Source: a gamma proteobacterium symbiont of Bathyaustriella thionipta
Lineage (GTDB): Bacteria; Pseudomonadota; Gammaproteobacteria; Chromatiales; Chromatiaceae
DNA: 6,776 bases
Reading direction: 5' to 3'
Assembly (NCBI GenBank): GCA_025656895.1
Contig: JAHXHF010000367.1
Coordinates: forward strand, 1 to 6,776
Under the pieces are notes generated by a model. The model was not told the DNA's origin, did no database searches, and saw nothing but the letters and a program-made list of their open reading frames with translations. The position numbers and the translations under genes were made by a program. Positions within the stretch are counted from its first letter, which is position 1. Each line of letters opens with the position of its first letter. Positions 1 to 5,844 of the stretch are shown here, piece after piece.

Positions 1-92
1 GGAAAAAGATTTTGTTTCACTGCTTTTGCGTATGGTGGCTTGATGGCTGACTGTCAGGTTGATTTGGATTTCAGTGAAACTTCAGCTTAATA

Positions 93-713
93 ATGATGCA
101 CAAAATAGTAAACCGATTTCGAGGATTTTTACCGGTGGTGGTGGATGTGGAAACCGCCGGCTTTAATGCCGACAGTGACGCATTGCTGGAAATTGCCGCC
201 ACCCTGGTAGAAATGGATGAACAGGGACAGCTGCATATTGATACCACCCATGCGGTGCATGTTGAACCTTTTGCCGGTGCCAATCTGGAAAAAAAAGCGC
301 TGGAATTCAATGGCATTGACCCCTATAACCCGCTGCGTGGCGCACTGCCTGAAAGCGAGGCCCTGCATGAAATCTTTTTACCCATACGTCAGGCGGTCAA
401 AAAACACGGCTGTCAGCGCGCTATTCTGGTCGGTCACAATGCTTTTTTTGATTTGGGCTTTATCAACGCGGCGGTAAAAAGAAGCGGCATCAAGCGCAAT
501 CCTTTCCATCCGTTCAGCACTTTTGATACGGTTTCACTGGCCGGTGTGGCGCTGGGCCAAACGGTGCTGGCCAAAGCCGCCAAAGCCGCCGGTATTGCCT
601 GGGATGGCAAGAAAGCCCACAGTGCCATCTATGATGCGGAAGGCACCGCTGAACTGTTTTGTCGTATTGTCAATGCCTGGCCGGCAGGGACAGGAAGTGC
701 TCAGTCCGATTGA
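93..713 (+). CDS. rnt: Ribonuclease T (3'-5' exoribonuclease)
   Basis: This is a DEDDh-family 3'-5' exonuclease that trims the 3' ends of tRNAs and other stable RNAs in the cytoplasm and acts as a homodimer. The 206 residues are slightly shorter than E. coli RNase T (about 215), with the difference at the two ends. All catalytic residues are visible: D18 and E20 in the DVETAGFN motif, D120 in the HNAFFD segment, and H176 and D181 in HSAIYDAE. Each is exactly five residues earlier than its E. coli counterpart. The RNPFHPF and ALGQTVL segments are also typical. Two ATG codons lie side by side at 93 and 96, and an in-frame TGA at 75-77 rules out a longer protein. No clear Shine-Dalgarno site precedes them. 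A frame-1 stop (88-90) just upstream leaves room for translational coupling to an upstream gene, but none is identified. The 3' end overlaps the facing gene on the - strand by 13 bases. Confidence 0.97.
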   Translation: MMHKIVNRFRGFLPVVVDVETAGFNADSDALLEIAATLVEMDEQGQLHIDTTHAVHVEPFAGANLEKKALEFNGIDPYNPLRGALPESEALHEIFLPIRQAVKKHGCQRAILVGHNAFFDLGFINAAVKRSGIKRNPFHPFSTFDTVSLAGVALGQTVLAKAAKAAGIAWDGKKAHSAIYDAEGTAELFCRIVNAWPAGTGSAQSD

Positions 714-1155
714 TGCTTAATGAATTTTTCCGGCAAAGCCTGCACGCGCCAGTAAAGTGCCTGTTGTTGCGCGTCAGATCCCATTTCCATGCGCAGCATG
801 TCACTATCGGCCAGGTAGCGGAATAACAGGCCCACGCGCAGCCCTTCAACCTGAAAGACAGCCTGAATCATATCTTCCTGTTGTTCTGTTCATAGCGGCC
901 CTCAAAATGGCGTCCGCTGGCAGTATAGGAATCGGCTTTACCATCAGCGCTCAGCAGCAGATAATCATTTTGCTGTTGCGCCGGATCGGCTGACAAAACC
1001 CAAATACCGGTCCAGGGTGCAGCCGCAGCCGGCGGCTCCGCTTCGGCGGACAAGGCTGGGCTACTATTCAATATCAGCACAAGCAGCGCCAGAAACAAGC
1101 GTTCAGCCAGCCATAAAAAACCCGGCAAGCGCCGGGTTTTCAGGGAATTACACAT
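701..1155 (-). pseudogene. Frameshifted gene for a small exported protein of unknown function
   Basis: No family is recognised. The first frame (1155 to 868) gives 95 residues: a hydrophobic stretch (FLALLVLIL), a likely signal-peptidase site after ALSA (about residue 37), an Ala/Pro linker, then a domain containing WTGIWVLSADP and DYLLLSADGKADSY. It stops at TGA 868-870. The -1 frame then carries on with plausible protein (segments VEGLRVGLLFRYLADSD and LYWRVQALPEKF) to a TGA at 701-703. Joining the two near 886-888 would give about 151 residues, so one base seems to have been lost between 889 and 871. ATG 871-869 overlaps the TGA as ATGA and has AGGA just upstream, so the second half might be translated separately, but without a signal peptide. 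The first ATG (1155) lies within the grxD terminator region and lacks a Shine-Dalgarno site; TTG at 1096-1098 is an alternative start that keeps the signal peptide. A sequencing error could also explain the break. Confidence 0.72.
1115..1140 (-). terminator. Rho-independent terminator after grxD
   Basis: Read on the - strand, a 10-base stem AAAACCCGGC pairs with GCCGGGTTTT across a GCTT loop and is followed by further T residues. It begins about 20 bases after the grxD stop, so it should end the grxD transcript. On the + strand the hairpin is followed by TTTT, so it may also stop transcripts running on from rnt. It lies inside the first codons of the frameshifted gene if that gene starts at 1155. 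Confidence 0.88.
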
Positions 1156-1161
1156 GCCGGA

Positions 1162-1500
1162 TCAGGAAGCGTCCTGCTCGGCCCATTTCTCGGCGGCCGC
1201 ATCGGCTGATTTTTTCAAATCACCGCTTTCCAGCATTTCCAGAGTAATGTCACAACCACCAATCAATTCACCTTCAATGTAAACCTGCGGAAAAGTCGGC
1301 CAGTCGGCATAACGTGGCAGGTTTTCAAAAACCTCCGGGTCGGCCAGTACGTTAACATAGGCAAATTTCTGTCCACATTCCTGCAGGGCAGCTGCGGTAC
1401 GGGAAGAGAAACCACACTGTGGAAACTGCGGAGTGCCTTTCATATAAATAATAATCGGGTTGTTCTTTACCTGTTCGTCTATGCGCGCCAATACGTCCAT
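1162..1500 (-). CDS. grxD: Monothiol glutaredoxin, Grx4 type
   Basis: This is a CGFS-type monothiol glutaredoxin of 112 residues, the usual size for E. coli Grx4. Family members bind a [2Fe-2S] cluster with glutathione, often with BolA partners, and deliver or sense iron-sulfur clusters in the cytoplasm. Visible features are K21 in YMKGTP, the active-site CGFS at 29-32, the TFPQVY segment with the cis-proline at 71, and the glutathione-binding GGCD at 81-84. The ATG at 1500 has GAGG 8 bases upstream. The 113 bases between it and the amidotransferase gene show no clear terminator; a weak -10-like TAGAAT (1565-1570, - strand) is the best promoter candidate, so grxD could have its own promoter or be read through. 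A strong terminator follows the stop. In Pseudomonas, as I recall, grxD and rnt also lie in the same neighbourhood, which supports the gammaproteobacterial assignment. Confidence 0.97.
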   Translation of the reverse strand: MDVLARIDEQVKNNPIIIYMKGTPQFPQCGFSSRTAAALQECGQKFAYVNVLADPEVFENLPRYADWPTFPQVYIEGELIGGCDITLEMLESGDLKKSADAAAEKWAEQDAS

Positions 1501-1613
1501 CTTGTTTTCCTCAAGGTCAGTCTGCCGGTGTAGCGGATAATGCTAACACCCAAAAATTACTGCCATTCTAACCGCTGTGCCTGAATATTAAAACGCTTCT
1601 GCCAACGTGGAAA

Positions 1614-3410
1614 TCATTCAGGATGACAGGAGTCTGTCGGCAAATGGCGTTGCAGCCAGTATTCCAGCAAAGCCGCGTGCCACAGCTTGCTGCCCTGGAT
1701 GCGGGTAAAATGCATTTCAGGAGCGGACAGCAACAAATCAATGAAGGACCGGCTGTACAGGCCGCGATTGCGACAGGCCGATGAATTGAGAATATCACGC
1801 ATAAAATCAAGAAATTCACCCCGTACATATTTCAATGCCGGCATGGGGAAATAGCCTTTGGGGCGATCAATCACCGTATCCGGCAAGAGCCCTCGCGCCA
1901 TGGCTTTGAGCGGATATTTACCGCCTTCTTTCAATTTAATCTCTATCGGACAGCGGGCGGCCAGTTCCACCAGTTGATGATCCAGAAAAGGCACGCGCGC
2001 TTCCAGCCCCCAGGCCATGGTCATATTGTCCACCCGTTTCACCGGGTCATCGACAATCAGGGTACTGACATCCAGATGCAGCACCGCATCCAGAAAACTG
2101 TCGGCCTGTACCGCTGCCAGTTTTTGCCGGATCAACTCTGTGGTGTAATCTTCACGCGTATAATCAGGCTGTAGAAAACGCTGCATTTCAGCGTGATCAC
2201 GATCAAAATAATGCCGTGAAAATCGCTCTATGGGCTGCCCTTGGGTATCGGCCTGCATACGCGGATACCAGAAATAACCGCCGAAAACCTCATCCGCGCC
2301 CTGCCCCGACTGCACCACCTTGACATCTTTGGATACCTGCTCGGCCAGCAGATAAAACGCAATGGCATCCTGGCCAAACATGGGTTCCGACATGGCATCC
2401 ACCGCTTCCGGCAGACGCTGCAACACTTCCTCATTGGGAATGCGAATTTTATGATGCAGCGTGGCATAGCGTTCCACTACCTGATCCGAATATTCAAACT
2501 CGCTGCCACGCTCTTCGCCGATATCTTCAAAGCCGATCGAATAGGTGCGAATCGGATCAATTTTCAATTCAGCCAGCAAGGCCACCAGCAAACTGGAATC
2601 CAGACCGCCGGATAACAGCACGCCTACCGGTACATCGGCCACATCGTTCCTTTTACGCACTGCGGCGCGCAGGCTGTCATGGATGGCTTCCAGCCATTCA
2701 TTTTCACTTAAATCCGCTTGCGTACGGGTAGCGCTGAATGACCAGTAACACTCTGTTCTGGTTTCGCCATTGGCCGTAATCCGCATCCAGTGCGCCGGTT
2801 GCAGTTTGCGTACTCCCTGCAAAACGCTACGTGGCGCCGGTACCACCGCATGCAGGGTAAACAGCTGGTGCAATGCAGCCGGGTCTAAAGAAACATCCAC
2901 ATCCCCCGCCGCCAGCAGGGCCTGGGTATTCGAGGCAAAACGAAAATATTCATTATTTAGAGAATAATACAAAGGCTTGATGCCGAAACGATCGCGCGCC
3001 ACAAACAGGCTTTTATCGCGCTCGTCCCATACAGCAAAGGCGAACATGCCCTGCAGGCGTGCCACACAATCCGCACCCCAGCGATGATAGGCTTTCAGGA
3101 TGACCTCGCTATCGCCTTCGGAAAAAAACTCATAGCCCTGTGCGAGCAGATCGGCACGCAGTTCACGGTAGTTATAAATAGCCCCGTTGAACACCAGCAC
3201 CAGCCCCAACGCCTTGTCCTGCATGGGTTGATGTGAATGACTGGATAGGTCAATGACCGACAGGCGGCGATGCCCCAGCCCCACTCCGCCCTGAAACCAG
3301 CTGCCTTCATCATCCGGGCCACGTCGGGCCAGCGCCTGCTTCATCGATTCCAGCAGCGAAGGGTCCAGCGCTGCACCGGAAAAATTCATTTGTCCACAGA
3401 GTCCACACAT
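1614..3410 (-). CDS. asnO: Asparagine-synthase-family amidotransferase, probably N-acetylglutaminylglutamine amidotransferase
   Basis: The 598-residue protein has two domains. The N-terminal class II glutaminase (about 2-210) has nucleophile C2 in MCGLCG, R49 in GHRRL, N75 in FNGAIYN and D100 in EGDSE. The C-terminal synthetase domain has the ATP pyrophosphatase loop SGGLDSS (267-273) and SGQGADEVFGGY (368-379). Glutamine ammonia would be used to amidate an AMP-activated carboxylate. Segments such as HAVVPAPRSVLQGVRKL, YFDRDH, VDDPVKRVDNMTMAWGLE and RPKGYFP match my memory of the NAGGN amidotransferase group (TIGR03104; AsnO), which makes an osmoprotectant dipeptide amide, better than housekeeping AsnB. 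The subfamily call is from memory, not a search. The start is fixed at 3410 because Cys must follow the initiator Met; a longer frame from 3446 would bury it. GGAG lies 10 bases upstream, inside hyuB, which ends 4 bases away. The usual NAGGN partner genes are absent from the window. Confidence 0.85.
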   Translation of the reverse strand: MCGLCGQMNFSGAALDPSLLESMKQALARRGPDDEGSWFQGGVGLGHRRLSVIDLSSHSHQPMQDKALGLVLVFNGAIYNYRELRADLLAQGYEFFSEGDSEVILKAYHRWGADCVARLQGMFAFAVWDERDKSLFVARDRFGIKPLYYSLNNEYFRFASNTQALLAAGDVDVSLDPAALHQLFTLHAVVPAPRSVLQGVRKLQPAHWMRITANGETRTECYWSFSATRTQADLSENEWLEAIHDSLRAAVRKRNDVADVPVGVLLSGGLDSSLLVALLAELKIDPIRTYSIGFEDIGEERGSEFEYSDQVVERYATLHHKIRIPNEEVLQRLPEAVDAMSEPMFGQDAIAFYLLAEQVSKDVKVVQSGQGADEVFGGYFWYPRMQADTQGQPIERFSRHYFDRDHAEMQRFLQPDYTREDYTTELIRQKLAAVQADSFLDAVLHLDVSTLIVDDPVKRVDNMTMAWGLEARVPFLDHQLVELAARCPIEIKLKEGGKYPLKAMARGLLPDTVIDRPKGYFPMPALKYVRGEFLDFMRDILNSSACRNRGLYSRSFIDLLLSAPEMHFTRIQGSKLWHAALLEYWLQRHLPTDSCHPE

Positions 3411-3414
3411 TGGC

Positions 3415-4956
3415 TTATTTCTCCAGCATTCCAAAACCACCGCCACCCGGCGTTTCTATACTTAACAAATCGCCGGCTTTGACCTGAAGACTGCATTTGG
3501 CCGGCAACAGCTGATCATTTAACAGATTACGCCCCATAGCGCCCGGCTGGCCACCTTGCAGCCCCCAGGGTGCGATGCTGCGACGCTCGGTCAACAGAGT
3601 AACCTGCGCATCGGCCAGGAAACGATAGCGGCGAATCATGCCATCGCCACCCTTGCGTTGCCCCGCGCCACCACTGCCACGACGAATGGCCAATGATTCA
3701 ACCCGCACAGGATAACGGCTTTCCAGCACTTCAACCGGTGTATTCAGAGTATTGGTCATATGCGTCTGAACCGCGCTCAGGCCACCACCCTGTTTTCCGG
3801 CTCCCATACCACCACCGATGGTTTCATAATAATCCCAGCGGTTCCCTGCGCTATCCTGACCCATGGCAATATTGTTCATACTGCCCTGACTGGCGGCCGG
3901 AATGCGCTCCGGTATGGCTTGTGCCAGCGCCCCCAGTACCACATCCGTAATACGCGAGCTGGTTTCCACATTGCCTGCGACCACCGCTGCCGGATGTTGC
4001 GCGTTTACCAGTGATCCGGCAACCGCGGTTATTTTGATGGCACGGAATGCACCCATGCAGGACGGAGTTTGTGGCGGCATCAAACAGCGGAAAACATACC
4101 AGACGGCGGCCGCTGTTACCGATAAGGGACAATTGATATTGCCGCCAACCTGAGCCTGAGTACCGCTAAAATCAGCCTCGACCGCGCCATCGGCAATACG
4201 CAGACATACCTGAATGCGCAAACGCTGGTGACCTTGCCCGTCATCATCCATCCAGTCCGTGAATGCATAGTCACCGGACGGAATATCACGCAATGTAGCC
4301 AGCGCCAGTTTGGCCGCGTATTCATTCAATGAGTGCAAGGCAAGCAAATAGTCTGCCGCCCCCATTTTCCCGAGCAGGCTTTGCAAACGCTCACCACCGG
4401 CCCGATTGGCGCTGATTTGCGCACGAATATCACCCGCCGCATCGGCCGGGCAACGGCTATTTTCGGTCAAATCCGCAAACAGGGCTTCATTCAGAATGCC
4501 CCCGCTGTACAACAGGGTGGGCGCAATGACACGTCCTTCTTCAGCCAAAGTGGTGGAAATGGGCATGGAGCCGGGAGAATCAGCACCAATATCGGCATGA
4601 TGAGCACGGTTCACCACAAAACCGACAAGCTGTTGTTCATGATAGAGCGGTGCGACCAGGGTCACATCCGGCAGATGTGTGCCGCCCATGAAAGGATCAT
4701 TCATGATTAACTGATCGCCTTCCTGCCAGGCTTGCTGCCTGACAATATCGGCCATAGCCCAGGCCATGCTGCCCAGATGCACAGGTATATGCGCTGCCTG
4801 CGCGCACAACAATCCCTGCACATCAAAAATGGCACAGGAATAATCCAGACGGTCACGAATATTGGGTGAAAAGGCCGCTTTCCGCAGCACCGTTCCCATT
4901 TCTTCGCACACCGCATCCAGGCGACTGCTGAAAATACCCAAAGCTATACCGTCCAT
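3415..4956 (-). CDS. hyuB: Hydantoinase B/5-oxoprolinase family protein (HyuB-like subunit)
   Basis: This 513-residue protein covers the whole HyuB family, from the N-terminal RDRLDYSCAIFD segment (34-45) to the typical C-terminal ETPGGGGFG (501-509). Other family landmarks are AAHIPVHLGSM (54-64), NDPFMGGTHLPD (86-97), NRAHHADIGADSPGSMP (116-132), DFSGTQAQVGGNIN (262-275), SQGSMNN (357-363), YYETIGGGMGAG (376-387) and TNTLNTPVEVLE (401-412). Family members work with an ATP-binding HyuA subunit, or fused to it, to open hydantoin, N-methylhydantoin or 5-oxoproline rings, or carboxylate ketones. The substrate here cannot be read from the sequence. No HyuA gene is adjacent: upstream is sodB, facing away. 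ATG 4956 has GAGG 7 bases upstream and begins with the expected MDGIALGIFSSRL. The gene heads an operon with the amidotransferase 4 bases downstream. No truncation or frameshift is seen. Confidence 0.93.
   Translation of the reverse strand: MDGIALGIFSSRLDAVCEEMGTVLRKAAFSPNIRDRLDYSCAIFDVQGLLCAQAAHIPVHLGSMAWAMADIVRQQAWQEGDQLIMNDPFMGGTHLPDVTLVAPLYHEQQLVGFVVNRAHHADIGADSPGSMPISTTLAEEGRVIAPTLLYSGGILNEALFADLTENSRCPADAAGDIRAQISANRAGGERLQSLLGKMGAADYLLALHSLNEYAAKLALATLRDIPSGDYAFTDWMDDDGQGHQRLRIQVCLRIADGAVEADFSGTQAQVGGNINCPLSVTAAAVWYVFRCLMPPQTPSCMGAFRAIKITAVAGSLVNAQHPAAVVAGNVETSSRITDVVLGALAQAIPERIPAASQGSMNNIAMGQDSAGNRWDYYETIGGGMGAGKQGGGLSAVQTHMTNTLNTPVEVLESRYPVRVESLAIRRGSGGAGQRKGGDGMIRRYRFLADAQVTLLTERRSIAPWGLQGGQPGAMGRNLLNDQLLPAKCSLQVKAGDLLSIETPGGGGFGMLEK
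3421..3424 (-). promoter_or_regulatory. Ribosome binding site for the amidotransferase gene
   Basis: GGAG (- strand) lies within the last codons of hyuB, 10 bases before ATG 3410. It supports that ATG over the one at 3446 and suggests translational coupling with hyuB. Confidence 0.7.
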
Positions 4957-4981
4957 GCACTGGCCTCTCTGCTGAGCAGAA

Positions 4982-5012
4982 ATAATACCCTGTTTAATCG
5001 CAGGAATTGTAA
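4982..5012 (-). promoter_or_regulatory. Possible promoter for the hyuB-amidotransferase operon
   Basis: On the - strand there is a -10-like TATTAT (4982-4987) and a weak -35-like TTACAA (5007-5012). The 19-base spacing is long, so this is only a candidate. It lies about 26 bases before the hyuB start and back-to-back with the sodB promoter. Confidence 0.35.
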
Positions 5013-5024
5013 GCGCCGGACAGC

Positions 5025-5054
5025 TTGCAAGGCCCGGCCACGCGCCCCTATAAT
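5025..5054 (+). promoter_or_regulatory. Sigma-70-type promoter of sodB
   Basis: A perfect -10 TATAAT (5049-5054) lies 18 bases after TTGCAA (5025-5030), which matches four of six -35 positions. Transcription would start near 5061, giving a leader of about 46 bases. The -35 lies in an 8-base palindrome, CTTGCAAG (5024-5031), a possible regulator site, but no known operator is recognised. Confidence 0.7.
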
Positions 5055-5093
5055 CATCCGTTCTATTCTAACAAAATCAGCAATGCCCATCTC

Positions 5094-5098
5094 GGAGG
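5094..5098 (+). promoter_or_regulatory. Ribosome binding site of sodB
   Basis: GGAGG lies 8 bases before ATG 5107. It selects that start over the in-frame ATG at 5083, which would place this site inside the coding region. Confidence 0.9.
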
Positions 5099-5106
5099 CT
5101 CAAAGC

Positions 5107-5688
5107 ATGACACATGAATTACCGGCTCTGCCGTACGCAAAAGACGCTCTGGAACCTGTTATTTCCAGTGAAACCCTGGATTTTCACCACGGCAAACATC
5201 ACCAGACCTATGTGACCAACCTGAACAACCTGATTCCCGGCACTGAATTTGAAAACCTGTCTCTGGAAGACATTATCATGAAAGCCGATGGCGGCATTTT
5301 CAATAACGCCGCCCAGATCTGGAATCATACCTTTTACTGGAACTGCATGCGCAGCCCGGCGGATGATAATGCACCGACAGGCGCACTGGCCGATGCCATC
5401 AACAGCACTTTCGGTTCATTCGATGCCTTCAAGGAAAAAATGTCCACTTCCGGAGCCACCAATTTTGGCTCCGGCTGGACCTGGCTGGTACAAAATGAAG
5501 ATGGCAGCCTGGAGATTTTCAATACTTCCAATGCCGGCACACCCATGACATCCGGCAAAAAAGCCCTGCTGACCGTCGATGTATGGGAACACGCCTATTA
5601 TATTGATTTCCGCAACGCCCGCCCGAAATACCTGGGTGAGTTCTGGAAGCTGGTTAACTGGGATTTTGTTGCCTCCAACATGAGCTGA
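5107..5688 (+). CDS. sodB: Superoxide dismutase, iron type
   Basis: This cytoplasmic enzyme converts superoxide to hydrogen peroxide and oxygen. Its 193 residues match E. coli FeSOD in length. The N-terminus is HELPALPYAKDALEP, and the four metal ligands are H27, H74, D158 (in DVWEHAYYID) and H162. Q70 in AAQIWNHTFYW sits where iron enzymes carry the active-site glutamine, and AGTP (143-146) also fits the Fe group, so Fe is preferred over Mn. No signal peptide is present. The start at 5107 follows a strong GGAGG and gives the standard N-terminus; an in-frame ATG at 5083 would add eight atypical residues. The gene has its own promoter at 5025-5054 and a terminator at 5722-5747, so it is probably monocistronic. 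It is transcribed divergently from hyuB. Confidence 0.98.
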   Translation: MTHELPALPYAKDALEPVISSETLDFHHGKHHQTYVTNLNNLIPGTEFENLSLEDIIMKADGGIFNNAAQIWNHTFYWNCMRSPADDNAPTGALADAINSTFGSFDAFKEKMSTSGATNFGSGWTWLVQNEDGSLEIFNTSNAGTPMTSGKKALLTVDVWEHAYYIDFRNARPKYLGEFWKLVNWDFVASNMS

Positions 5689-5721
5689 AGTCCGACAGGA
5701 TCCTGACTATTCAGCGAAAAG

Positions 5722-5747
5722 AAAACCCGGCTTATGCCGGGTTTTTT
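5722..5747 (+). terminator. Rho-independent terminator after sodB
   Basis: The 10-base stem AAAACCCGGC / GCCGGGTTTT with loop TTAT is followed by more T residues, 33 bases after the sodB stop. The stem is identical to that of the terminator following grxD; only the loop differs. Confidence 0.93.
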
Positions 5748-5832
5748 ATTGCCGGAAAAAACTTTCAGGCAAGGCTGGATGGCATTATGCGTCCTGCTTG
5801 TAGATAATCTGCAAAATGAGACCCGTGCAACC

Positions 5833-5837
5833 GAGGA
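5833..5837 (+). promoter_or_regulatory. Ribosome binding site choosing the TTG start of the membrane protein
   Basis: GAGGA lies 7 bases before TTG 5845, an ideal spacing. The alternative in-frame ATG at 5779 has only a weak AAGG close to it. The site therefore favours the TTG start. Confidence 0.6.
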
Positions 5838-5844
5838 TTCCAGC

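Noticed and set aside
1..90. Frame-1 open stretch ending at TAA 88-90, possibly the end of an upstream gene.
   Set aside because: Its 29 codons match nothing I recognise, and a stretch this short is often open by chance.
871..889. Programmed -1 frameshifting in the split gene.
   Set aside because: No slippery heptamer or obvious downstream structure is visible; a one-base deletion or sequencing error fits better.
2241..2615. Antisense open frame of 124 codons opposite the amidotransferase gene.
   Set aside because: It lies wholly opposite a well-supported gene, with no ribosome site or recognisable domain; it is a reading-frame shadow.
3411..3446. Longer start for the amidotransferase at 3446.
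   Set aside because: It would add 12 residues before the catalytic Cys, which must follow the initiator Met, and would overlap the end of hyuB.
4333..4710. Antisense open frame of 125 codons opposite hyuB.
   Set aside because: It lies within the conserved part of hyuB on the other strand and its translation has no recognisable features.
5083..5106. Earlier in-frame ATG for sodB at 5083.
   Set aside because: The strong GGAGG at 5094-5098 and the standard FeSOD N-terminus both point to 5107.
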